Shown: in pieces, positions 55,242 through 64,000 of the stretch
Layout: each line of letters opens with the position of its first letter
How positions within the stretch are numbered: the first letter of the stretch is position 1
DNA from: Hymenopellis radicata
Taxonomy: Eukaryota; Basidiomycota; Agaricomycetes; Agaricales; Physalacriaceae
Assembly (NCBI GenBank): GCA_015501595.1
Contig: JADNRX010000028.1
Coordinates: forward strand, 186,001 to 250,000
Direction of reading: 5' to 3'
DNA: 64,000 bases
Position numbers and translations under genes: made by a program
The notes under the pieces: model-generated
Databases searched by the model: none
Seen by the model: the letters and a program-made list of their open reading frames with translations, nothing else
What the model was told of the DNA's origin: nothing

Positions 55242-56343
55242 ATGTGCCGTATTCCGCAGGAACTGGTCGATCTCATCATCGACCTCATCGCGTCTGCCAG
55301 CCTGGATGACGATGATTGGCGGCTACATCGCACCGCCGCCTTACAAGCTTGTACGCTCATCTCCAAGGCATAGCTCCCGCGCGCCCGGAAGCACATTTTC
55401 CATCACATATACCTTCGCATGGAGCCGTCGTCCGTGGTTCAACCCGACGCATACCAGGAGGACCCAGAGGAGGATTTCAAGCTATTCTGGCTTTCCCCCG
55501 AGCCGCCCAATTACCTGGCATTCCTCTCAATATTCCGAAAGAGCCCCAGAAAGCCGTGGGTTACGGAGCTGGTTGTCAAGGACCTTACTGTGAACACGAG
55601 AGGTCCATTCGTGGAAGTCATGGCCTGCATCGCGAGGGTGGAGAGTATTACCTTTGGCGGCGGGTCTGACCCGCCTGTTGATGATCATCTACGTGTGGGT
55701 AGCTGCGGGTGGTATCCATATCTCGATCGAGTTAGGCATCTCCGCCTGCAGACGATTTCCATCCCATCGCTTTGCGTACTCCCGCTCATCCTTCAGAGCA
55801 TGCGCATGCTGGAATCTCTCACTGTCGTATGGCCCATCACCATCGAAAACCCTGCGTCATCTCCCACCGACTCGTTCGGAAATAAAATGCTCATATACAC
55901 CAGACATATCCTCTTGCCCGCCTCCCTTCGATCGTCTCCTTCTCAACCTCTTCGCTTTAACGAACTTTAAAGCGCTCCTCATCTCTCCTACCCTGGATCC
56001 CGGCGACGTCGCAGTCGACTTCCGGGCGCTACGCATTTTGGAGATCGACCATACTCATCGCCATGTCCTTGACTTGCCTCCTTCAATCAGGCTGGCGTTC
56101 CCATTTTATGATGTGCCGAAAGTCGTGTTACCGCTTACTTGCGAGGCAGACCTTGATGGGTATATCCAGGCGCTGGAGGATGTGGTGGCACGGACGACGG
56201 TGGGGCTGCGCGTCGATCTACTCGTCATGCGCGAACTCCATGTACATGTGTTCTCCGATGACTGGGAGTCGCAGCAGCATGTGTGGGAACGGCTGGACTC
56301 TGTATTGGGCGATATGGTTGGACTGGGTGTGATCGTCTGGTAG
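55242..56343 (+). pseudogene. F-box protein relic
   Basis: ATG at 55242 starts MCRIPQELVDLIIDLIASAS, a typical F-box (IPxELxxxIID), followed by HRTAALQACTLISKA, an in-frame TAG (55371-55373) where Trp is usual, then LPRARKHIFHHIYLR. The same frame continues through FLSIFRKSPRKPWVTELVVK and YLDRVRHLRLQTISIPSLCV to about 55930; another frame then carries LTNFKALLISPTLDPGDVAV and LVMRELHVHVFSDDWESQQH to the stop at 56343. F-box proteins recruit substrates to SCF ubiquitin ligases. One nonsense codon and one frameshift make it a probable pseudogene, otherwise about full length. Confidence 0.75.
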
Positions 56344-56479
56344 TTTCCTCTCCATCCAGTGGCGAAGCTATGGAAGGCGATGAAGTTGTTGGGGAGGATG
56401 CAAATGTTGAATGTTGTATCGCAAATTTAGATATAGAATTGTTATTTTCTTTCGCGATCTGTCGGACATGTTTTTACCG

Positions 56480-57140
56480 TTATTTCCGACAGGATGATAT
56501 AAAACCATGATGATCATTACTGTGTGGAAGACGTTCCAAGATCTCGATAGTCACAAACTGCACGGACATCGTATCAATGCTAAGAAGACCAATTGAGGCG
56601 AATGGTCTACGGTCGTACTCGGGAGAGCAAATCACGTAGACGTTATGTTCTACACTTGGCTTGTCGGTGAGATATCGTAGAGAGTAACAAGAGGAAAGTC
56701 CCAGAGTTGACGACAAGGACAAAGAGGTCTTCATGGGTGGAAGCTTCGTATCATTCGGTGTGGCGTGAATTACAGTAGTGTGTCGGCTCGCAAGTCAAGT
56801 ATGAGCGAGACAAACCTTTTCGAGTATCGCGACGATGTCAGTATTGTGCAGAACAGAGATGATAACTTGCTGGGCCTCGTAGGAAGTCAGATAACAGCGA
56901 CATACAGAATAAAGGCAGGCGAACTCATTTACCGTGGCCACCGCCACGAATGTTACGCGTCCTCCAGAGCGCGTTATCATTTGAAGTGGAGGAGAATAAC
57001 CGTGTGAAGCTTCGCATGTCGCCTCTTCACGTCTCTCCTCTTCGAGTGTCGTCCTCTTGTAGTGATAGTTGCTGGCGGAGAACCCGAGTTCGCTCTGCTC
57101 TGCTTGCTGGTCACTGTCACGGAAGATGATCAGGCACAAG
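56480..57140 (-). CDS. hypothetical minus-strand ORFs
   Basis: Frames 56480-56734 (MKTSLSLSSTLGLSSCYSLR) and 56795-57139 (ASNYHYKRTTLEEERREEAT, then VNEFACLYSVCRCYLTSYEA) are open on one strand and could be two exons. No domain recognised. Confidence 0.2.
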
Positions 57141-57149
57141 GAGACGCGT

Positions 57150-57925
57150 TAGATGGCCGGTCGGTTAACACATTAGATGGCCTATCGGTGACACTTTGGA
57201 TGGCCGGTTATCCGCAATTCGAGTCGACGTAAGTAAGTAGGGGACCGGAGTTAGCTCGGCTCAGTTGTATCGAGTTGAGATTGAGCTGCAAGCAAGGCAC
57301 CTTCTTCCTGACAACAGAAACAGCCAAAATCATGAATATTGAATACATAGTGGTAATAAGAGGATGTCCATCAATGCTAAAATCCCAGAATAGAAGCGAG
57401 GTCGAGGTGACTTGCGAGTCATCAAAAACTCTGCCTTGCTTGCCTTATCAGTAACAGCGAGTCGAGCCACAGGGTTCAAGGCAGCTCGAACTTGCGGCAT
57501 AGTCAGATCAAGTGCCTCGGCACTGACCTCGGCTGAACATCTAGCATGATCCGGCAATGATGCGGCTCTTGCTCATTCTTGCACTTGGCAAACAGGAACG
57601 TGTATTCAATGATATTTTAAGTCCAGGGTCCTTAAGCATCGTGGTGAGCTTGTGGGACGCCTCAAGGCAAGCAACCGATAAGAACAATGACGGGAATCAA
57701 AACGTGGTCAACGAACTCGAATTTGAGGGATCATCTTAATTTAGGAATGTCACAATCCGCATCATCATCATCATCATCATCAATTACACGGCATGAGGCC
57801 TGATGGAGCCAAACAGGAGTAAACTTTCCGTTCGCGTTAATGCACTCATGTGGTCCAAGCTTTGCCGACCTCAGCTGCTGCTGTTGAGCAACTTTCGGCC
57901 CCTTGAAGAACCTCCTATCGCTACT
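57150..57925. other. no recognised gene; ATC microsatellite
   Basis: A minus frame 57330-57557 and a (ATC)7 run at 57761-57782 are the only notable features; the microsatellite makes an Asp run in a chance minus frame. The interval is the 5' flank of the BCS1-like gene. Confidence 0.35.
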
Positions 57926-57929
57926 GACA

Positions 57930-60385
57930 ATGAACGCCAGCCCCATACAAGAGACTTTAGTACGTCGCTCCCATTTCACCCTGACCATTGTGCTGCCGGT
58001 GGTGCTGCAGAGCTATAGAGTCCATACTAGTCGCGTCGTGGCTGTGTTTATCGTGCCCAATGCTGACCCGATCTCCCAGAGATATGTAGTTATTGGCGGC
58101 ATTGCCGAGGCAATTCGCCCTGTATTGAGTTTCATATGGCGCAGATTATTGAATTGTCAGTATTACTTATTTTCCGTGTTCTCTATAACTAATAATTCTC
58201 ACAGCATTATTTTTGACAGCGCAGTTCAGTCAGGACGATTTTTCATACGACTGGATCGTTCACTGGCTTTCAAAGGTGCGCGCGCACCACTCTACACCAC
58301 TCTTCTAATCCATGACATAGCAACCCGCCTGGGGACATTCCAAAAGATTTGACATTACTACGCGCTTCTCGGGACTTATGGGCCTTACGACGAGCACCAC
58401 CGGAGACCTAGACGATGACGAAGAGGCGCTCATCCACGGGCGTAGACGCTTTCGGCTGGCACTTACGCCAAGCGTCGGTGAGTGTATCGATTGCTCCCTT
58501 GCACCTTTTACTCACCCATCCTTTTATTGCCTACAGGCACCACCCACACCATTTACTACCGAGGGTACTGGCTTCGTATATTGCGTACCAGATCCTCTTC
58601 CGAGTCAGCGAGTGCCTTGACGATCAGGTGTGCCTCCATGCCTTCTTGTTGTCTCCACGCTATTTCGCTCCGCCACACCACTGCTATTTCTCCTTCTTTG
58701 ACAAATGTATTTCATCTCTACGAGTTACCATCTGATGCGGTAACGGCGATTTGCGCTCGTACGCGGTTGCGTCACCTTGACTTTTTCCTCTTTCCCCGTC
58801 TGCACGCGCTATTGCCTCAGGGTTTTAATCTTATCATATTGACGTCCGGAGCGCGTTGTAATCTGCGCTTTTATCGGCCTCTTTTGCTTACCACGTTTCC
58901 TTTATTAGCGTCATAGCGCGCAGCAATGATATCTTCAAGAAACTCGTCCTCGAGGCGAAGCGAGGATATGAAAAGGACGCAGAGCACCGTGTGCACGTCT
59001 TCATCGCTGACACGTAAGTGTTCTGCACATATCCCTTTTCCGTTCCCGCAGTCTATTCTCTATGTAGTCTCCCGCCGCATTGGTTTCATCGTGGACCACA
59101 GATACAATTTTTGCCCTTTCCATTTTATCATTCTCATTACATGCTGATAGACGTCTGTTCTAGGACGTCCTCCCCGTGTTGGCAATGGAATGGCGCTCGG
59201 AAGAAGCGCCCTATGTCATCTATCGTCTTACAGGCCGATGTAAAGGATAAGTTACTCGCCGACTGTAAGGATTTCTTACAAAGCGAGGAATGGTGAGTTG
59301 GCCCTCTTTACACCCATTCACACGCATTGGAAACATTTCATCTAGGTATGCTGAGCGTGGTATCCCATTCCGCCGCGGCTACCTTTTGCATGGTGTTCCC
59401 GGCTCGGGAAAGACGTCCCTCATTCACTCGCTCGCCGGGGAACTAGATGTCGACATATATGTCTTGTCTCTGAGCATCAAAGGGTCAGTCCCCCCTGCGT
59501 TATAGGTATGCCACAAGAATGCTAATAACTCTCAAGCATGTCCGACAACACACTCACCACACTCATGGGACGCGTTCCCTCGCGCTGTATCCTCCTTCTT
59601 GAGGATCTCGATGTCGCCTTCACTCGAGGCGTCTCCCGCGATGAAAAATCTACTGGCGCTCCCACTGCCGCCACCTCCGAAGAGAAGGACAAGGCCAAGG
59701 CCGAAGCCGCGGATGAAGCACTCTCTCGCTTAGTGGATTGTTGAACAGTCTCGACGGCGTCGCCGCCGCCGAGGGCAGGTGAGCCGGTCCCCTACCGCTA
59801 ATGTATCTCTCTAATCTGTTCTTCCGCGTTCCGCAGACTGCTATTTTCTACCACAAACACGTCGAACGTCTGGATCCTGCACTGTCGCGTTCCGGACGGC
59901 ATGGACGTTTGGGTTGCATTCACGCACGCTACCAAGTGGCAGGCCGAGGGCATCTTCAAGTGTTTCTTCCCATGCAGGAAGGAGGTGAGCTACGGTGTTT
60001 CATGCCTAATTTATGGACTACTGACGACGGACGTGCAGGAGAAGGAAGCCAAGGACCGTGAGCTTGCTGCTGCCGCTGACAATGGCGAGGCTCCCGCCAG
60101 CGCCGACCTGACCAAGGCTACATCACAGAAGAACTTGCCCGGCTCCAAGAAGAAGTTTGCGCACCAGATCCCGCTACTGAGCGAGAAGGAAATCTGTGAG
60201 CTAGCGAAGCGCTTCGCCGATGCTATTCCTGAAGGCGAGCTCAGTGTATGTCGCCTCTACCCTGCGCTATGTTTACCTGACGTTGATATTTGTTTAGGTC
60301 GCCGATCTTCAAGGCTACTTGCTCAAAGAACAAGACGCGCCCGTGTGAATGCGTCGAGGAGGTTGCCACATGGGTCATCCATGAA
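57930..60385 (+). pseudogene. BCS1-like AAA ATPase, nearly full length with four indels
   Basis: Exons 57930-58155, 58205-58275, 58321-58477, 58537-58627, 58909-59013, 59164-59292, 59346-59483 and 59537 onward join in phase. N-terminal part: a membrane-like segment (YVVIGGIAEAIRPVLSFIWR), LTAQFSQDDFSYDWIVHWLS (BCS1 N domain), IYYRGYWLRILRTR. AAA part: [20 protein letters not shown], Walker [40 protein letters not shown], Walker B LLLEDLD. Later: NHVERLDPALSRSGR (one frame), MDVWVAFTHATKWQAEGIFK (another), LAKRFADAIPEGELS, and VADLQGYLLK followed by a frame change. Relative to the expected reading there are indels at about 59721-59728, 59857, 59900 and 60328. BCS1 proteins are mitochondrial inner-membrane ATPases, but this fungal subfamily is large and its roles are unknown. 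Confidence 0.85.
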
Positions 60386-60389
60386 CGTA

Positions 60390-61066
60390 GATGCGCGAGA
60401 TGCTCAAGAAGGAGAAGGTGGAGAAGGAAGAGCAGGAGAGAAGGGAGCGCGAGGACGAGGAGAACAAGGAGAAGGAGAAGGAAGAGAAAGAGAATTCTTC
60501 CGGTCTTTCTCTCCTTCTTTCGTTTTTATTCGTACAGCTCGCATGTGTGTGATTTCTTGACTTATCTGCATAGATTGTGATGTAGCACCAATAATAAGCA
60601 ATGTAATGTTTCTAAGCTCTGGTTGGCGCATGAGCATAGGTCCGTGCTGGAAATGTTATGGGCTCTGAACAAGATACGAAGATTTAACGGGGGCGTATGG
60701 TTTCAGTTAGTCGAGGAAGCCACGGCGACGATTGGAGGAAATTGACCCGAAGCACTGAGATTGGTGTGATTAGTCTAGACGTAGCGACAGCAACTGTCGC
60801 ATGACGGTCAAGTCTAATCCGGCGATTGTTGAACACGAAGTCCAGACCTACTTTCAGATGATTAGATGCAGTCTGGCGACGTCTTCGGATTGTTCCCCTC
60901 ATACAGACGAGCCTACCTCGAGACCAACTTCACTGTCCATTCTGCACCCCCCATCAATAGAGTCAGTTCTCGTGGTCCAGGAAACTGATGAGTGATATGC
61001 GGATGGTTCAAGACCATCAAAGACAGAAAACATGACCGCGAGCTACTTGTGGAACACTTGATCTAG
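60390..61066. other. 3' flank of the BCS1-like gene, no other gene recognised
   Basis: The first 130 bp are purine-rich and would encode the Arg/Glu-rich C-terminal tail of the BCS1-like protein in some frame. Beyond 60580 only chance frames are open. Confidence 0.35.
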
Positions 61067-61333
61067 ATGCGTCGCAAAATTCGCGCAGTGGGACTCGTCA
61101 GCGAGGACAGTGAAAGGATGGAGATATTGGAGCTGCGGGTGGTGTGGCCGGTGCCCGTTGAGGGAAATGTGTTTCTAGAGGCTACGGAAGAGATTTGGGT
61201 CGCGGCTCATTCGGCCGAACGTGGACAAGAAAGTGGTGTCCGGGCTTTAATGTGCGAAGTTTGTGAGGCGATAGGAATAAGAGCGCTCGATGCTGGGAGT
61301 GCGACGCGGATGTTGACACCACAGATCATTTGA
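61067..61333 (+). CDS. hypothetical ORF, 88 codons
   Basis: The frame reads MRRKIRAVGLVSEDSERMEI, LELRVVWPVPVEGNVFLEAT and VCEAIGIRALDAGSATRMLT to a stop. Composition is protein-like, perhaps the last exon of a gene. No family recognised. Confidence 0.3.
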   Translation: MRRKIRAVGLVSEDSERMEILELRVVWPVPVEGNVFLEATEEIWVAAHSAERGQESGVRALMCEVCEAIGIRALDAGSATRMLTPQII

Positions 61334-61489
61334 CTGACACACACTCTTTCTTCTCAATCGTATCTGCTGCTAGCCATCTTGTTGGAATCATGTCAAGTGC
61401 TCGCTTGCGCATCATACCTATATTTAGCCTCTGACTGTCGTGACTCCCAACTCGTACCCGTAGTGACTTGCAATGACTTGTATATACTG

Positions 61490-61497
61490 TATAAAAG
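61490..61497 (+). promoter_or_regulatory. TATA-like element
   Basis: TATAAAAG, a good fungal TATA match, followed by short frames (61531-61791) that I cannot identify. No gene is confirmed downstream. Confidence 0.25.
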
Positions 61498-62034
61498 ACC
61501 TGTTCATAGTCAGTACAATCCAGTTCGTATTTGCAGAGGTCTACCGCACCTTTCTATCGACCCCGAACATCCTCTGCCAAATCTTACTCACGCGTTGCTT
61601 CTCGTATTCTCACACATCTAAGCGCTACGGGACAAGATGATGTATGGATTGAGATGCGTCGGTGGAGGAAGGACCTGCTCACACCGCGGATCGCTGTTCC
61701 CAATAGAAGCACCGCTATTGCTTTGTTCAGGACGTTCTTCTGCTTCGTGCTGCGGATTGATTCACGGTTTATCTGTGAGTCAAAGCCTTGACGTCCTGCC
61801 AGCCGATTGACGATTACCGAGACGCGCCATTGGTTTGGGAGCTGGCAGACTTCCCGAGCACTATCAGAGACTAGGGTCCAGAGGCACGTCGCTTGGTTTA
61901 CCCGTACAAGTCTCCACGCTAGGCCGCCAGTTCACTTCTGGTCGTCAGACCCGGCGGTCATACTTTCCTAGACCGCCTTATATCGGGATGTACGATAGTA
62001 CGAGTTGATTTTCTTAGAAATGATACACGTGTTG

Positions 62035-62973
62035 TTAAGAATTTGAATCTAAAAGACTGTGGCGCGATGTTGCAAGTACTACCAATAATAAGTATTCACC
62101 CAACGGAGTGTTCATGTAGTCCTCGTTCGAGTGCTTCCTGGCTTTCATCGTGCCGAGATGTTTACTGGTCATATGCTTGACGAGATCCTCACGGTTCGCG
62201 AACGGCAGGACCGTGCATCTCTGACAAGCAAAACCCTGCCACAAAGTGAGATAGTGATACACGATTACCCAGATGTACGTACCGGAAGCATGGGACTGCG
62301 TACGAGGTGTACTCGAATGTGAAGGCCTCGCCTCCATCTGATTCACGTACGTGGGTGAATTGTGCTGCGGCTCGTAGTTGTTTAGGCTCTGAATCAGTGA
62401 ACGGCTCTCGAGGCTACTCTGCATTATCTCCCGGAAAGAGCCTTAAGTTATCGTACTTGGGAAACTCATAAGTACGCCGCAGACTTACAAGCAATGTGGA
62501 GCTGCTCACCTCTGTGGTTTATCCCCTTTCAACTTGTTTGTGAAGGTGGCTTGGAGTCTAGGGATTTCGACCAGCCAGGGCGGTGAGTGATGCCTTGATT
62601 GTTGTGGAAGAGTGCGAATGATAGTAGGACCTCAGAGAATCCCAGCATACCCTTGAACAGACCGGGAGTCCGTCGTTTGCTGATGCGTCTGTAGCGGCTG
62701 ATTTCGCACCGAAGACCCTCGATGGTTGCGTACCGGGTTGTAGTCAGTCTGTGGATAGCCCGGTGGCACCGTGGGCACAGCGGAAGAGCTTTGATGATCC
62801 TGTACCCGATCGTACTGTGGCATGCCAGGATCTGAGTAGTATAATGGTTCTAGATGAACCGATGCGAGCTGGGGAAGAGATAAATGCTGAACAGGTGGAA
62901 AGATGGTCGAGTCCAATGAATAAATTCCATTTATATACTTCAGGAGAGACGATCCTCGTACCTGATGCACCAC
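62035..62973 (-). CDS. C2H2 zinc-finger protein, probable transcription factor
   Basis: The 3' frame (62424-62035) contains FACQRCTVLPFANREDLVKH followed by MTSKH, a CX2CX13HX4H finger. The upstream block (about 62905-62632) is Pro/Gln/Ser-rich (PQYDRVQDHQSSSAVPTVPP, HRGSSVRNQPLQTHQQTTDS), a composition common in fungal transcription factors. An intron (GTACGAGG..CTGTTCAG, about 62964-62890) precedes the Pro/Gln block. More exons upstream (to about 63376) are possible but uncertain. A single finger with a disordered N-terminus suggests DNA binding in the nucleus. Confidence 0.45.
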
Positions 62974-62979
62974 TTCCAG

Positions 62980-63480
62980 GACAAGAGTGGCTGTTACATG
63001 CGTGGGAGGGCGATCAAAGGAAAGCTCTCGAAGTGGCCGTGTGTAGAAGAAGACTTATGAAGTTTGAACAATAACCGTTGCTAGAGTGTACGCGTGGGAG
63101 TTCGTCCCACACAGAAACCCCTCGAAGAGACGAGTTGAAGGTTGCAGCAACGGATCGCAAGATCATGTAAAGCTTCCAAGCGAAGAGAAAAGAGGTACTT
63201 ATGTCAAGATCCAAGACATACATGAGTGGCACGCGAACTAGATGACCAAAAGCATCTCGGCGACTAGACGAGTCCATAGATTGCATCAATCGACACCGAT
63301 AAGAGGCAGAGGCGCGACTTACAAGAGTACAGAGACGGTTGTCGAAGGAACGGAACTCGAGGATAGAGTTGAACAAATGAGATGCGGGTAATGTGATGCT
63401 AAGGGGGTTCAGTTTGAGTACCGTAGCAAGGAAGAGGACATGTTACAGATGTATACGTAAATGAAGTCGCCCATCGCTTC
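62980..63480. other. possible 5' exons of the zinc-finger gene
   Basis: The minus frame 63014-63376 (MFNSILEFRSFDNRLCTL followed by a GTAAGT donor) is a plausible first exon, but the join to the Pro/Gln block was not resolved. Confidence 0.25.
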
Positions 63481-63491
63481 AGCTTGTAGAG

Positions 63492-63541
63492 ATCTGGACG
63501 GTAAGATCGTCTAAGACTCACCAAGATCTTACCGTCCAGAT
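63492..63541. repeat. perfect 17-bp inverted repeat
   Basis: Arms ATCTGGACGGTAAGATC (63492-63508) and GATCTTACCGTCCAGAT (63525-63541) are exact reverse complements around a 16-nt loop. It could be a terminator hairpin, a footprint of a transposon end or a binding site. Confidence 0.9.
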
Positions 63542-63559
63542 AACGTTCTGGAGACGCGC

Positions 63560-64000
63560 CTCTATATCTATGGCGGGAATTTTCTGCTTAGCTGAGTAAA
63601 CAAGGAAGCAAGTTCGCGATTTCCTCTTGACAGGGACAGGTCCACGGGTGACGGCTCACAAGAGATTAGTACAACATTTGAACTTCGTCCATCATGAAAT
63701 TCGAGATGCTCGACCCAGGCGTCCCAGACGATCTATCAGATATGCAGCGTGTAAAATCGTTAGAATTGAATACACATACATAAAGTGTACGCCGCTGACT
63801 CGCATTTTTCAAAGTGTCCAAGTCGTTGAATGAATGCAAGGCGCTACACTCCGCAACACCCGGCAACACCCGGCACAGCAGTGCTTACTAATCACTGTGG
63901 TCAGTGCCTTCCGTTACCGTCCACAAGCTAAAACGCGAAAACGGCTACGCAGGAGGAACCGCGCTCTCATGTGTATAGTCGCACGTAAACCCACCGCATA
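63560..64000. other. no recognised gene at the right edge
   Basis: Frames 63627-63833 (plus) and 63666-63869 (minus) overlap without motif. Two copies of GCAACACCCG in tandem lie at about 63853-63872. Confidence 0.3.

Noticed and set aside
57731..57988. Minus-strand ORF with an Asp run
   Set aside because: The run comes from the ATC microsatellite, and no other part looks coding.
63853..63875. Tandem GCAACACCCG as a telomere-like repeat
   Set aside because: Only two copies, and the unit does not resemble the TTAGGG repeat expected in basidiomycetes.
1..64000. A coordinated biosynthetic gene cluster, because of P450, esterase, transporter and hydrolase genes
   Set aside because: All four are broken, they are scattered over 30 kb with unrelated genes between them, and no core synthase was seen.
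1..64000. CRISPR array, phage or plasmid features
   Set aside because: No regularly spaced repeats, and the window has spliced eukaryotic genes throughout.

Overview
This window looks like nuclear DNA of an agaricomycete basidiomycete (mushroom-forming fungus). The evidence is many GT..AG introns of about 45-60 nt, intron-rich genes on both strands, and families that I know mainly from Agaricomycetes: a DUF6589 protein, a RecQ-like helicase, a BCS1-like AAA ATPase, a LINE reverse transcriptase fragment and an unnamed coiled-coil family present here twice. No bacterial operons, CRISPR arrays, rRNA genes or convincing tRNA genes were seen. All family assignments come from reading translations and recalled family consensus; no database was searched.

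The striking feature is decay. Roughly half of the recognisable genes are damaged copies of genes that are normally conserved: a Rai1/DXO-like gene (2.8-3.3 kb), an alpha/beta-hydrolase start (12.4 kb), a truncated helicase beside a frameshifted DUF6589 gene (16-19 kb), two related cytochrome P450 pseudogenes (20.5-21.9 and 25.9-27.2 kb), SUMO (36.1-36.7 kb), Rheb GTPase (39.1-39.8 kb), a PHO84-type phosphate transporter (40.2-40.7 kb), a carboxylesterase (43.0-43.8 kb), an SRA/YDG protein (46.3-46.8 kb), an ankyrin protein (46.9-47.3 kb), an F-box protein (55.2-56.3 kb) and a BCS1-like ATPase (57.9-60.4 kb). They keep their introns, so they are probably segmental or ectopic duplicates rather than retrocopies. 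Several of the damaging changes are G:C to A:T.

Genes that appear intact when spliced are fewer: a coiled-coil protein with 18-residue repeats (4.6-5.2 kb, minus), a two-exon acidic protein (13.8-14.7 kb, minus), the paralogous pair at 15.0-15.8 and 38.1-38.9 kb (minus, identical intron positions), a four-exon HP1-like protein with a chromo shadow domain but no chromodomain (24.8-25.5 kb, minus) and a five-exon acidic zinc-finger-like protein (27.5-29.6 kb, plus). The HP1-like gene lies between the two P450 pseudogenes, next to a 5'-truncated LINE.

Layout: 0-9 kb, weak ORFs, the Rai1-like relic, a coiled-coil gene, a Btz-like gene and a micro-exon gene with a tandemly duplicated exon; 9-15 kb, small genes of unknown function; 15-19 kb, coiled-coil paralog A, helicase and DUF6589; 20-27 kb, P450, LINE, HP1-like, P450; 27-38 kb, one clear gene, a SUMO relic and repeat locus 1; 38-47 kb, dense relics plus a tandem pair of unknown genes; 47-55 kb, weak ORFs and repeat locus 2, which is locus 1 with one segment inverted; 55-60.6 kb, F-box and BCS1 relics; 60.6-64 kb, a C2H2 gene and a perfect 17-bp inverted repeat. 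I see no pathway shared by the genes. The layout is best read as a duplication-rich, possibly subtelomeric or otherwise fast-evolving segment.
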